In this document: piece after piece, positions 39,050 through 49,552 of the stretch
How positions within the stretch are numbered: position 1 is the first letter of the stretch
Layout of the letters: every line of letters begins with the position of its first letter
Origin: Candidatus Nanopelagicaceae bacterium
GTDB taxonomy: Bacteria; Actinomycetota; Actinomycetes; Nanopelagicales; Nanopelagicaceae
Length of the DNA: 64,000 nt
Assembly: GCA_018883345.1 (NCBI GenBank)
Contig: VEQG01000006.1
Span: forward strand, 1 to 64,000
Reading direction: 5' to 3'
Notes under the pieces: model-generated
Told to the model about the DNA's origin: nothing
Seen by the model: only the letters and a program-made list of their open reading frames with translations
The model's database searches: none
Position numbers and translations under genes: made by a program

Positions 39050-39985
39050 ATGCACATATCTGTAGCACTTGATAGATGCATAGATTTACTAACACCAGCA
39101 ATCAATAATTCTACTTCTCCTGTTTTTGTAGATGCCACTCTTGGTTTAGGTGGACACTCTTTTGAAATGTTAAATCGTTTCCCAAATTTAACTTTAATTG
39201 GAATCGATCGCGATACTCAAGCAATTGCAAAAGCTAGCACCAGACTTTCACAATTTGGCAATCGAGTACATATTGCTCATTCAGTCTTTGATCATTTCAA
39301 TGAGGTAGTCAAATCTTTTGGCTTTGAAAAAATTGATGCAGCGCTATTTGATTTAGGCGTCTCATCAATGCAGCTTGATGAAGCAGAACGCGGCTTTTCC
39401 TATTCCCAAGATGCGCCACTTGATATGCGCATGGATCAATCACAAGGAATTACGGCTGAAGAGATTGTAAATACCTGGTCTCACGGGGACTTAGCTCGAA
39501 TTTTACGAGTTTACGGAGAAGAGAAGTTTGCCCCAAGAATTGCGGATTTCATTATCCGTGAGCGTGAAATTTCGCCAATTACAACAACTGCTACTTTGTC
39601 AGCTTTAGTAAAGAGCGCCATACCGGCTGCTGCTAGACGTACGGGTGGCAATCCTTCAAAGCGCACTTTCCAAGCGCTACGTATCGCGGTTAATAACGAA
39701 TTGGAAGTTATTGAGAGCGCACTTCCGCAAGCACTTGATTTATTGAATGTAGGTGGGCGTTTAGTAGTTCTTTCATTCCAATCTCTTGAAGATCGAATTG
39801 TAAAAGAAGCTTTTTCCCAGGTTACGCAATCAACATCCCCACGTGATCTTCCATTTGAATTACCTGGGCACGAAGCTAAATTCAAATTAATTGCTAAAGG
39901 TGAACCTGCTAGTGATGCCGAGATTGCCTTAAACAATCGCGCACAGTCAGTACGAATCCGTGCAGTGGAAAGAGTGGCAGCATAA
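39050..39985 (+). CDS. rsmH: 16S rRNA (cytosine1402-N4)-methyltransferase
   Basis: FVDATLGLGGHSFEML, FDLGVSSMQLDEAERGFSYSQDAPLDMRMD. Confidence 0.95.
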   Translation: MHISVALDRCIDLLTPAINNSTSPVFVDATLGLGGHSFEMLNRFPNLTLIGIDRDTQAIAKASTRLSQFGNRVHIAHSVFDHFNEVVKSFGFEKIDAALFDLGVSSMQLDEAERGFSYSQDAPLDMRMDQSQGITAEEIVNTWSHGDLARILRVYGEEKFAPRIADFIIREREISPITTTATLSALVKSAIPAAARRTGGNPSKRTFQALRIAVNNELEVIESALPQALDLLNVGGRLVVLSFQSLEDRIVKEAFSQVTQSTSPRDLPFELPGHEAKFKLIAKGEPASDAEIALNNRAQSVRIRAVERVAA

Positions 39986-40372
39986 ATGGCTCTACCAAGT
40001 TTCGCTCCGGCGATAAGTAAAACTAGAGAAGTAATTGCAACTTCGTCGCAGCGTGCAATTCTAAAATTGGTTCCTGAATTAGAAACTGGCAGCAAAATCT
40101 CAAGCAAGTCAATGGCGGTACTTGGCACTTTTATTGCAATGCTTATGCTTTTGATGATGTTCACAATCACTTCCATGTCAACGAAAGATGCTTTCATTTT
40201 GGCGCAATTACAAAGAGAGGCACAGACCCTTAGTGATCAGCGAGATGCAATCAACAGTCAGATTGCTCATCGCAGTTCGCCTATGGCACTTGCATCTCAG
40301 GCTAGAAAGCTGGGCATGGAACCAAATAGCCAACCTAGATTTATCGATATCAACTCCCCAAAAATAGGTTGA
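39986..40372 (+). CDS. FtsL-like small division protein
   Basis: Single TM followed by coiled-coil-like region; located between rsmH and ftsI. Confidence 0.65.
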   Translation: MALPSFAPAISKTREVIATSSQRAILKLVPELETGSKISSKSMAVLGTFIAMLMLLMMFTITSMSTKDAFILAQLQREAQTLSDQRDAINSQIAHRSSPMALASQARKLGMEPNSQPRFIDINSPKIG

Positions 40373-40375
40373 TTT

Positions 40376-42181
40376 ATGCCAAAGAACGAATTCCAAAGAC
40401 GAATCACCAGATTGATGGTCTTTTTTCTCGTGGCATTAACTGGACTAGTAATTCGCCTATTTGATGTACAGGCAGTAAACGCGGGCGACTACAAATCCCT
40501 TACTGAGAATGAGCTCTATCGAGTCAGTAATTTATTGGCTCCGCGAGGCGAAATTACCGACATAAAAGGCATCCCATTTGCAAGAAGCGTAAGCGCCATT
40601 AATGTGGTTGTAGATCAGCAAATGATCGTTAATCCAGAGAAAACGGCAGAAATTGCTGCTCCTATCTTAAAGATGAGCACAAAAGATGTACTTTCAAGAA
40701 TTGTTGGAGATAAGCGTTGGTATTTAGTCGCTCGAAATGCGACTCCTGCCCAATGGAATGCACTTAAAGATGCATTTGCAAATTACAACGATAATTTGAG
40801 TAGAGCAGAATATGGGAAGCGAATCGTAGGCTTTTTCCCAGAAAGAAATTACACTCGAGAATATCCGGCAGGTTCGATTGTGGCTTCACTAATCGGATTT
40901 GTTAATCAGGCCGGAGATGGCGCAGCAGGAATTGAATCTGGCATGAATTCAATTCTCAAAGGCCAAGATGGACGTTATGTTTATGCAAATGGTATTTATG
41001 CCGAAATTCCTGGATCTCAACAAGAAATGGTTCAGCCGAAGCCAGGTAATTCAATTCGATTAACTATTGATCGCGATATCCAATTTATCGCAGAGAATGC
41101 AATTGCTAAAGCGGTTCGTAATTCAAATGCTGCTAGCGGCACGGTGATTGTTATGGATCCAAAGACGGGCGCAATTTTGGCCCATGCAACTGCGCCTACT
41201 TTTGATCCTAATAAGCCAGTTAAATTAAGCGATGTTCATAACGCTTCTGTTCAAGATGTTTACGAACCTGGCTCTACAGGAAAAGTAATGACGCTGGCAG
41301 CGGCAATTGAAGAAAAGTTAGTTACACCAACTACGGTGTTTTCAGTTCCATATAAACTGAAAACCAAATACAAAACTTTTAAAGATCACGATTACCATCC
41401 AGTGCAGCAACTAACAACTGCTGGAATTTTGGCTGTTTCAAGTAACACCGGAACTATAAAAATCGGCGATAAATTAAGTGATCAAAAGCTCTATGATTAT
41501 TTGAGGGCTTTCGGAGTTGGCTCTTCAACTAATTCAGGATTGCCTGGCGAATCAGCAGGTCTGATAAATCAGCCAAAAGATTGGTCTGGTACTACAAAAC
41601 CAACCATGTCGTTCGGTCAGGGTTATTCGGTTACCGCAATGCAGGCAACTTCAATCTTTGCAACAATCGCAAACGATGGCGTAAGAGTTGAGCCAACCGT
41701 GATTGCAGGTACTTCAGATGCGCAAGGCCATTACACGCCTGCAAAAACGCGAAATAGCTCCCGAGTTATTAGTGCGGAAACTGCACAAAAAATGCGCGCA
41801 ATGATGGAGAGCGTTGTTAGTGCAAGCGGAACAGCGCCAAGTGCCGCAATCCCTGGCTATCGAATTGCTGGTAAAACCGGTACCGCAGAACGTGTTGACC
41901 CTAGAACCGGTCGATACAGTGGATACACCGCTTCATTCATCGGAATGGCACCAGCTGATAAACCAAAATACGTTATTAACGTAACTATTCAAGCGCCACA
42001 AGGAATGCACTGGGGCGGTGTTTTAGGTGGACCCGTATTCAAAGAAGTGATGAGCTATGTTTTGGAAGCGAAACATATTCCGCCTACAAAGTCAAAAGTT
42101 AATCCAGTTCCTTTGAATGCCGCAGAATTGGCTAAACTAGAAAAAGCAGCTAACGCTAAAAAGCAGGCGAACAAACAATGA
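40376..42181 (+). CDS. ftsI: Division-specific penicillin-binding protein (FtsI/PBP3)
   Basis: YEPGSTGKVMT (SxxK), SSN, AGKTGTAERVD (KTG) motifs. Confidence 0.93.
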   Translation: MPKNEFQRRITRLMVFFLVALTGLVIRLFDVQAVNAGDYKSLTENELYRVSNLLAPRGEITDIKGIPFARSVSAINVVVDQQMIVNPEKTAEIAAPILKMSTKDVLSRIVGDKRWYLVARNATPAQWNALKDAFANYNDNLSRAEYGKRIVGFFPERNYTREYPAGSIVASLIGFVNQAGDGAAGIESGMNSILKGQDGRYVYANGIYAEIPGSQQEMVQPKPGNSIRLTIDRDIQFIAENAIAKAVRNSNAASGTVIVMDPKTGAILAHATAPTFDPNKPVKLSDVHNASVQDVYEPGSTGKVMTLAAAIEEKLVTPTTVFSVPYKLKTKYKTFKDHDYHPVQQLTTAGILAVSSNTGTIKIGDKLSDQKLYDYLRAFGVGSSTNSGLPGESAGLINQPKDWSGTTKPTMSFGQGYSVTAMQATSIFATIANDGVRVEPTVIAGTSDAQGHYTPAKTRNSSRVISAETAQKMRAMMESVVSASGTAPSAAIPGYRIAGKTGTAERVDPRTGRYSGYTASFIGMAPADKPKYVINVTIQAPQGMHWGGVLGGPVFKEVMSYVLEAKHIPPTKSKVNPVPLNAAELAKLEKAANAKKQANKQ

Positions 42182-43638
42182 TTCGCCCAATTATTAGTCC
42201 ATCTGCAAGTCTTTCAAAAATCGCAAATTTAATTGGTGCCGAATTTGATCAAGAATTAGAAATATCTGGTATTTCTCAAAATGCAGATGATTGCTTGCCG
42301 GGTGATCTATTTGTGGCAATCAAAGGAAATAAATTCCACGGCATAGCATTCTTGGATCAAGCAATTAAGAATGGGGCTGTTGCTGTATTGACAGATAAAG
42401 AGGGCGCGAATTCATCTTTACCTACCTTGATTGTTGAAAATCCACGCCTGGTAGTCGGAGAGATTGCTTCTTATATATTTGGCGAGCCCAGCGCCAATTT
42501 ATTCTCGGTAGGAATAACTGGCACAAATGGTAAGACCACGGTTACGACTTTATTGCATCAAATTTGGCAAAAAGCTAATTGGGATAGCGGATTAATCGGG
42601 ACCGTAAATACCCAAATAAATAGTGAAGTTCTCCCATCTATCCACACAACTCCAGAAGCGTCAGCTTTGCAGGGAATCTTGGCAGCTATGCGAGAGCGGC
42701 ACTGCCGCGCGGTGGCGATGGAAGTCTCAAGCCATGCTTTGGTGCAAAATCGCGTAAATGGTACCCATTTCAACATCGCTGGATTTACAAACCTAACTCA
42801 AGATCATCTTGATTTTCATGGAGATATGGAAAGTTACTTTAAAGCCAAAGCCAAATTATTTACTTTTGGCCGAAGCGATTTAGCCGTTATAAATATTGAC
42901 GACCAGTATGGTGCTAAATTGGCTCAAGCTATCGATATCCCAGTTTTGAAAATTTCTCGCACCGGTAAAGCAGATTGGCGATATGAAGAGATTATCAATT
43001 TCGGTTCTTCTACTCAGGTAAAAATACGTGGTCGAGACGGAGTTTTGATTGAAGGTCAAACAAGACTTCTAGGTGATTTCAATCTAGACAATTTGTTAAT
43101 GGCAGTCGCAATTGCAGTAATGAGTGGCGTAGATCCAATTGAGATATCAGCAAATTTAGTTTCCTACACCGGCGCACCTGGTCGCTTAGAACAAATCAAT
43201 GTAGGACAAAAATTCTTAGCATTTGTTGATTATGCACACACTCCGGATGCAGTAGACAATGTTTTAAGAAGTGCACGTGCAATGACTAAAGGAAATGTAA
43301 TTGCGGTCTTAGGTTGCGGCGGAGATCGAGATAAAACTAAGCGACCATTAATGGGTAAGGCTTTGACGGCGGCTGATTTACCAATTTTTACAAGCGATAA
43401 TCCAAGAAGTGAAGACCCAGAAGTCATCCTTCAGGAAATGGTCGGCAATTTAAGTCATTCTGGCCATGTAATTGTTGATCGCAAAGCCGCCATTGAAATG
43501 GCAATCTCAATAGCAAAGCCAGGAGATGTCGTAGCAGTCTTAGGTAAAGGTCATGAAACCGGACAAGAGATTGTTGGAATCAAGCATCCATTTGACGATC
43601 GAAAAGTATTGGCAGAGGCAATAGCGGGGGCCAAATGA
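42178..43638 (+). CDS. murE: UDP-MurNAc-tripeptide synthetase MurE
   Basis: GITGTNGKTTVTTLLHQI, TTPEASALQGILAAM, SDNPRSEDPEVI. Confidence 0.94.
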   Translation: MIRPIISPSASLSKIANLIGAEFDQELEISGISQNADDCLPGDLFVAIKGNKFHGIAFLDQAIKNGAVAVLTDKEGANSSLPTLIVENPRLVVGEIASYIFGEPSANLFSVGITGTNGKTTVTTLLHQIWQKANWDSGLIGTVNTQINSEVLPSIHTTPEASALQGILAAMRERHCRAVAMEVSSHALVQNRVNGTHFNIAGFTNLTQDHLDFHGDMESYFKAKAKLFTFGRSDLAVINIDDQYGAKLAQAIDIPVLKISRTGKADWRYEEIINFGSSTQVKIRGRDGVLIEGQTRLLGDFNLDNLLMAVAIAVMSGVDPIEISANLVSYTGAPGRLEQINVGQKFLAFVDYAHTPDAVDNVLRSARAMTKGNVIAVLGCGGDRDKTKRPLMGKALTAADLPIFTSDNPRSEDPEVILQEMVGNLSHSGHVIVDRKAAIEMAISIAKPGDVVAVLGKGHETGQEIVGIKHPFDDRKVLAEAIAGAK

Positions 43639-44975
43639 TCAAACTGAAAATTTCGCAAATTGCAGATATCGTAAATGGCAAGCTAAATGCAGATGGTGCT
43701 AAAGAAGTGTGGAGCGCACCGGTATTTGATTCACGTAAAGCCACCGAAGGCTCTTTCTTTCTGGCGCTTCAAGGCGAGAATGCGGATGGCCATGACTTTA
43801 TTGAAAGCGCGATCAACAACGGAGCGGTCTTCGCCTTAGTCTCAAGAGAGGTTCCCTATCCAAGTATTCAGGTCGACAACGTCTTGGAGGCTCTTGCAAC
43901 CCTTGCGGCTTATGTCAGATTGCAACTACCCAATTTAACCGTTATCGGAATCACCGGTTCGCAAGGAAAAACTACAACTAAAGATTTACTTCAGCATATG
44001 CTTGAAAGTATTGGACCGACAATTTCTCCAGAAAATTCATTCAATAACGAATTAGGTGCTCCTTTAAATCTATTACATTGCGATGAAAATACTAAATTCT
44101 GTATTGCAGAATTAGGGGCTAGGCATCTTGGAGATATCCGACGACTTTCATCGGTGGTCAAACCGGATGTTGGAGTAGTGCTTCGAGTAGGCAGTGCCCA
44201 TCTTTCAGAATTTGGAAGTGTTGAAAACATCGCTAAAACTAAACGAGAGTTGATTGAGTCTCTTCCTACAGATGGAATTGCAGTTCTAGGAACTTATGAT
44301 GAATATACACCGCGGATGTCTGAAGTATTTTCAGGAAGAATTATTACTTTTGGTGAAATTGCGACCGCTGACGTGCGCGCAACTGACATCGAGATAAGGG
44401 AAGGTTCGCCTCACTTTGACATTGTTAATGCCGAAGGAAGAGTTTCAGTTGGAATGAGATTGATTGGCGCACACCAGATTCCAAATGCCTTAGCAGCTGC
44501 AGCAGTTGGGGTTGCGCTTGGAATCAGCAATGACCACATTGCGACCGCGCTTTCAACTGCCGTCAACAAGAGTAAATGGCGAATGCAACTTCATGAATTG
44601 CCGGGATTGCTTGTAATTAACGATGCATACAATGCAAACCCAGATTCAATGGAAGGCGCATTGTTTTCCTTGCGGTTATTTGCACAAGAACGAGGTGGCT
44701 CGGCTTGGGCTTTTCTTGGAAAGATGCACGAACTCGGCGCGTCTTCTGGCCAAGCACACGAAAAAATTGGCACCCTTGCCCGAGATTTAGGCGTAGATCA
44801 TTTGGTTGCAATAAACGCACCTGAATACGGGGCTTCTTTGAATTTCAAAAATTGGGAAGCAGCTTTGGAATTAGCCAAAGAGATTTCGCCTGGAGATGTA
44901 GTTTTGGTGAAGGCATCACGTGCTGAAGGATTAGAGAAATTAGCTGAAGCTTTGATTGCAGGTTGGGGGAGTTAA
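43635..44975 (+). CDS. murF: UDP-MurNAc-pentapeptide synthetase MurF
   Basis: GITGSQGKTTTKDLLQHML, NSFNNELGAPLNLL, INDAYNANPDSMEGAL. Confidence 0.94.
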   Translation: MIKLKISQIADIVNGKLNADGAKEVWSAPVFDSRKATEGSFFLALQGENADGHDFIESAINNGAVFALVSREVPYPSIQVDNVLEALATLAAYVRLQLPNLTVIGITGSQGKTTTKDLLQHMLESIGPTISPENSFNNELGAPLNLLHCDENTKFCIAELGARHLGDIRRLSSVVKPDVGVVLRVGSAHLSEFGSVENIAKTKRELIESLPTDGIAVLGTYDEYTPRMSEVFSGRIITFGEIATADVRATDIEIREGSPHFDIVNAEGRVSVGMRLIGAHQIPNALAAAAVGVALGISNDHIATALSTAVNKSKWRMQLHELPGLLVINDAYNANPDSMEGALFSLRLFAQERGGSAWAFLGKMHELGASSGQAHEKIGTLARDLGVDHLVAINAPEYGASLNFKNWEAALELAKEISPGDVVLVKASRAEGLEKLAEALIAGWGS

Positions 44976-46034
44976 ATGAAAGAAATTCTGCTCGCTGGAG
45001 TTTTCGCTTTAATTTTCAGTTTATTTGGCACACCTGCGCTAATTAAATTATTAGCAAAGCATGGATATGGTCAGATGATTAGAGATGATGGACCACAAAG
45101 TCATCATTCAAAACGTGGCACACCAACCATGGGCGGCATTGCAATCATTCTCTCAGCAATCGCTGGATATGCGTTGGCGCATTTAGTGTTGGGAATTGCT
45201 TTTAGCGCATCCGCACTTTTGGTGATTTCGCTGTTTTCAGCTTTAGGACTTGTGGGCTTCATCGATGATTATTTAAAAGTGGTCAAGCAGCGATCACTTG
45301 GTTTAAATAGTAAGCAGAAAATTTTTGGACAGATCTTGGTAGCTGGACTTTTTGGCTATTTCGGCACTAAATTCCCAGATAACAACGGCTTGACTCCAAT
45401 TTCCTTAAACCTTTCATTTCTGCGTGATACCTCAATCAAATTGGGGTTGGTAGGAATGATTATTTGGGTAATTTTTATGGTCACCGCAACGAGCAATGGC
45501 GTCAACTTAACTGACGGGCTTGATGGTTTAGCTACCGGCGCCTCTGTGATGTCATTCTTGGCTTTTGTTTTGATTGGCGTTTGGCAATTTGGTCAATCAT
45601 GTAGCGAGGTTGCAGTTCCAAATTGTTATGAAGTTAGAGATCCGATGGATTTAGCAGTATTGGCAGCCGCACTTGCCGCAGCCTGTACCGGATTCTTATG
45701 GTGGAACACTTCACCGGCAAAAATATTCATGGGCGATACCGGTTCGCTCGCGCTAGGTGGTGCTTTAGCTGGCCTTGCTATATCTATGCGAACCGAATTA
45801 TTACTGATTGCAATTGGTGGATTATTTGTCCTAATCACTTTATCCGTGATTATCCAAGTCGGCTTCTTTAAATTAAGTGGCGGCAAGAGAATTTTTAGAA
45901 TGGCGCCACTTCAGCATCACTTTGAATTAAAAGGCTGGGGCGAAGTGACAATCGTGGTGCGCTTCTGGATCTTGGCTGGATTATCAGTTGCAGCAGGGTT
46001 GGGTCTGTTCTACGCGCAATGGGTTGCGGCATAA
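44976..46034 (+). CDS. mraY: Phospho-MurNAc-pentapeptide transferase MraY
   Basis: [39 protein letters not shown]. Confidence 0.95.
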   Translation: MKEILLAGVFALIFSLFGTPALIKLLAKHGYGQMIRDDGPQSHHSKRGTPTMGGIAIILSAIAGYALAHLVLGIAFSASALLVISLFSALGLVGFIDDYLKVVKQRSLGLNSKQKIFGQILVAGLFGYFGTKFPDNNGLTPISLNLSFLRDTSIKLGLVGMIIWVIFMVTATSNGVNLTDGLDGLATGASVMSFLAFVLIGVWQFGQSCSEVAVPNCYEVRDPMDLAVLAAALAAACTGFLWWNTSPAKIFMGDTGSLALGGALAGLAISMRTELLLIAIGGLFVLITLSVIIQVGFFKLSGGKRIFRMAPLQHHFELKGWGEVTIVVRFWILAGLSVAAGLGLFYAQWVAA

Positions 46035-46038
46035 AGAG

Positions 46039-47382
46039 ATGGAATTTGCTGGCAAGAGAGTATTAATTCTCGGTGGCGGGGTCACTGGAAGTGCAGTTGC
46101 CAAAATCGCTGAAGAATTAGGCGCAAAGATTTTTGTTGCTGATGAAAAGCCAGTAGCCGATTTTGCGAATCACCCAATTTCTGACTTGGAAAACTTAAAT
46201 TATGATTTTGTAATTGTCTCGCCAGGCTGGAAACCATCGCACCCTTTAATAAAGGCACTTCAAAAAGCAAATATTTCCATTACAAATGAAATTGATATTG
46301 CTTGGCATTTCAAGAAGTTACATCGCCCCAACCAACGTTGGGTCGCCATCACCGGAACAAATGGCAAAACTTCAACGACTGAGCTTGCCGCTTTGATGAT
46401 TAATTCTTCTGGAATTTCAGCTGCCGCCTGTGGAAATGTTGGCACCACGGTAATTGAAACTGTTTGGAGCGAAAAAGAATATGAAGTCTTAGTCATAGAA
46501 CTTTCAAGCTTCCAAATACATTGGATGAATGATGCTGAATTCACTGCAGTTTCAATCCTAAATATTGCAGACGATCATACCGATTGGCATGGATCTTTTG
46601 AAGAATACACAACGGCAAAAATTAAATTACTCGAACATACTGATATCGGTATTATCAATGGGCAGGATCAGCACCTGGTTCAAGCGATTAGTAAAACAAT
46701 TAAATGGTCTGGCAGAAAAATATATTTTGGCTTAGATACTCCTGCTCATGGCCAATTAGGGTTAGTTGAAGAATTATTAGTAGATAGAGCATTTAGCGAT
46801 GACCCAAATACGGCGGGCGCAATCTGTGAATTAAATGATGTTCAACCAACCGTGCCACATGCAGTGGCTAATACTCTGGCTGCAGCTGGCATAGCTAGAG
46901 CGGTGGGTGCAGATTTAGATTCAATTCGCAGTGCAGTAAGGGATTACAAACCAGGGCGACATCGAATCGAACTTGCGCTCGATAAAAATGGAATTAAATG
47001 GATTAATGATTCCAAGGCGACTAATCCACACGCTGCCCAAGCATCTCTTTTTGCTACAACTAGTGCCATCTGGGTAGCGGGCGGCTTGGCAAAAGGAGCT
47101 CATTTTGATGATTTAGTTGCCAAATGCAAATCCAGAATCAAAGTAGCGCTATTAATCGGAACTGATCGAGAATTGATTGCTACCGAACTTGAAAAACATA
47201 ATATTGATTTTTATCGAATAGACGGCGCAAATATCATGGAAGAGGTCGTGTTGAAAGCCCGCCAACTTGCCGAACCTGGTGATACCGTATTGATGGCGCC
47301 AGCTTGCGCATCTATGGATCAATTTAAGAATTACTCTGACCGGGGCGATCAATTTATCGCAGCAGTGAAGAAGCATATTTAA
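46039..47382 (+). CDS. murD: UDP-MurNAc-L-alanine--D-glutamate ligase MurD
   Basis: VAITGTNGKTSTTELAALM, INDSKATNPHAAQASL; start MEFAGKRVLILGGG. Confidence 0.93.
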   Translation: MEFAGKRVLILGGGVTGSAVAKIAEELGAKIFVADEKPVADFANHPISDLENLNYDFVIVSPGWKPSHPLIKALQKANISITNEIDIAWHFKKLHRPNQRWVAITGTNGKTSTTELAALMINSSGISAAACGNVGTTVIETVWSEKEYEVLVIELSSFQIHWMNDAEFTAVSILNIADDHTDWHGSFEEYTTAKIKLLEHTDIGIINGQDQHLVQAISKTIKWSGRKIYFGLDTPAHGQLGLVEELLVDRAFSDDPNTAGAICELNDVQPTVPHAVANTLAAAGIARAVGADLDSIRSAVRDYKPGRHRIELALDKNGIKWINDSKATNPHAAQASLFATTSAIWVAGGLAKGAHFDDLVAKCKSRIKVALLIGTDRELIATELEKHNIDFYRIDGANIMEEVVLKARQLAEPGDTVLMAPACASMDQFKNYSDRGDQFIAAVKKHI

Positions 47383-48516
47383 ATGTTTAATAGCCCAGCC
47401 AGTACCTTCCGTACATTTCTTGCGGTCTCGTTAGGAATAATTTTCTTTGGCGCAATAATGGTTTTTTCCGCTGCACAAGTCACCGGTCTATCAATCGGCG
47501 GAAGCTCATTTTCAATCAGTGGCAAGCAGATCTTCCTCTCAATACTTTCTTTGCCTGTAGCATGGGTAATTGCGCAATTGCCTCTAGCAAGTCTTAAGAA
47601 AATTGCCCACAGAAGTCTAGGTTTAGCGATAATCATTATGTTATTGCTCATACCTTTCGGACGAGAAGTAAATGGAAATACCAACTGGATTGCATTTGGA
47701 CCGATAGATTTTCAACCTTCTGAGGTCGCAAAAATATTATTGATTTTATGGTCCGCTTATGTAATCGATAAGAATTTCGGCGATGCCAAAAAAATCTTCT
47801 TCCAGCTTACTTTTGGATTTTTGATTATTTTGGCAGTGGTGTTAAAAGGTGGAGATTTGGGTTCGGCGGTAGTAGTTGGATTGATTTTGGCGACATTGGT
47901 CTATCTAGCTGGTGCCGAAAGTAAATATATTGCTGGCATTTTGGCAGGTGGAATCTTTGGCGTTGCTGCACTAATTGCGATGCAGCCATATCGCATTGCA
48001 CGTTTGACGGCATTTATTGATCCGTTTGCCGAGGGCGTTTACAAGAATGCTGGCTGGCAACCTGCACATAGTGTGATGGCGCTGGCTAGCGGTGGATTTT
48101 TCGGCTCCGGAATCGGCGAAAGTAAACAGAAGTGGGGCAATTTAGCGGAAGCTCATACCGATTTTATTTTTGGAGTAATTGGCGAAGAGTTTGGTCTATT
48201 TGGCACGCTCGCTACCTTGGCCGCAATATCGATTTTAGTTATCTGCATTATCAAAATTGCATTAACTGCGAAAGATACCTTTAGTAGATACCTTGGGTTG
48301 GGAATTGCTTTTTGGATTGGCTTCCAATCATTAATTAATTTAGCCTCTGCGACCAGTTTGATTCCGGTAGTAGGAGTTACTTTGCCATTTATCTCTTATG
48401 GCGGATCTTCTCTACTTGCCTTAGTTGGCGCGCTAGGGTTTGTTGCAGGAATCGCGCTTCGAAACCCAGAAGTAGCGAAGCAACTAAATGTTCGTTGGCC
48501 GAGAGGAGCTAAATAA
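47383..48516 (+). CDS. ftsW: Peptidoglycan glycosyltransferase FtsW
   Basis: SEDS features: GPIDFQPSEVAKILLILW, LPFISYGGSSLLAL, EEFGLFG. Confidence 0.94.
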   Translation: MFNSPASTFRTFLAVSLGIIFFGAIMVFSAAQVTGLSIGGSSFSISGKQIFLSILSLPVAWVIAQLPLASLKKIAHRSLGLAIIIMLLLIPFGREVNGNTNWIAFGPIDFQPSEVAKILLILWSAYVIDKNFGDAKKIFFQLTFGFLIILAVVLKGGDLGSAVVVGLILATLVYLAGAESKYIAGILAGGIFGVAALIAMQPYRIARLTAFIDPFAEGVYKNAGWQPAHSVMALASGGFFGSGIGESKQKWGNLAEAHTDFIFGVIGEEFGLFGTLATLAAISILVICIIKIALTAKDTFSRYLGLGIAFWIGFQSLINLASATSLIPVVGVTLPFISYGGSSLLALVGALGFVAGIALRNPEVAKQLNVRWPRGAK

Positions 48517-48517
48517 A

Positions 48518-49552
48518 ATGGCTCGAATTCTCTTTGCAGGCGGTGGAACTGCTGGACATATCGAACCAGCGTGGGCGGTAAGCCAAGTTTGGCAGCAACG
48601 TTTCCCAAATGATGAAATTGCATTTCTTGGTACCAGAAGTGGACTGGAAGTCACACTAATTCCAGAGCGAAATGGCACATTGTTTCTTATACCAAAAGTG
48701 GTGGCGCCAAGAATCTTAAATATTGCAGCTTTGTTATTCCCGTTTCGAATTATTAACTCTGTTATTAAATCTATTTCGATAGTGAAGCGCTTTGATGTAG
48801 TCGTTGGTTTTGGGGGATACGTCGCGGGATCTGCTTATATTGCGGCGGCGTTACTTCGCAAGCCAATTGTGGTGCATGATCAAAATGCCAAAATTGGTCT
48901 AGCCAATAAGTTTGGCGCAATTTTCACCAAGGAGATTGCGGTCGCCTATTCAGATTCCGGAATTCCCGGCGCGCAAATAGTTGGCAATCCACTTAAAACT
49001 GAGATTGTTAAATCTTCTGTTCAAAACGATTGGGAGAGTGCTCGTCAGAAGGCAAAGCAAGCGCTAGGCGTAGTGGGAAATTTAATTTTAGTGATCGGTG
49101 GCTCTTCAGGCTCTCGCGCCATAAATGAAGTTATTGCGAAGACCAACTTCGCAGGAAATTTTGTAATACATTCTCTTGGCAAGGACAATCCACTGCCAAT
49201 GCAGACAGATAATTACCGACCACTTAGCTATATTGATGATATGGCTACTGCGCTATTGGCGGCAGATTTAGTGATTTCAAGAAGTGGTGCAATTGCCTGC
49301 TCGGAATTTGCAGCACTTGGTAAATATGCATTATTCATACCATTGCCAATCGGAAATGGAGAGCAAGCATTTAATGCTAGAGAATTGGTGGCGGCCAAGA
49401 AAGCTGAAATTATTCAGCAGGGTGACTTTTCCAATACTTGGTTAGAAGAAAATTTAGCTCGACTATTAAAACAAGGCAGCACCCAACCTCTCGGAACTTC
49501 TTTAAACGCTGCAGAAAAGATCGCAGATTGCATCGAACGAGTATTGCAATGA
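48518..49552 (+). CDS. murG: UDP-GlcNAc:lipid-I GlcNAc transferase MurG
   Basis: FAGGGTAGHIEPAWAV, VVHDQNAKIGLANK, SRSGAIACSEFAALGKYALFIPLP. Confidence 0.93.
   Translation: MARILFAGGGTAGHIEPAWAVSQVWQQRFPNDEIAFLGTRSGLEVTLIPERNGTLFLIPKVVAPRILNIAALLFPFRIINSVIKSISIVKRFDVVVGFGGYVAGSAYIAAALLRKPIVVHDQNAKIGLANKFGAIFTKEIAVAYSDSGIPGAQIVGNPLKTEIVKSSVQNDWESARQKAKQALGVVGNLILVIGGSSGSRAINEVIAKTNFAGNFVIHSLGKDNPLPMQTDNYRPLSYIDDMATALLAADLVISRSGAIACSEFAALGKYALFIPLPIGNGEQAFNARELVAAKKAEIIQQGDFSNTWLEENLARLLKQGSTQPLGTSLNAAEKIADCIERVLQ

Noticed and set aside
39511-40197. 228-aa minus-strand ORF
   Set aside because: Fully antisense to rsmH and the FtsL-like gene; no recognisable motif
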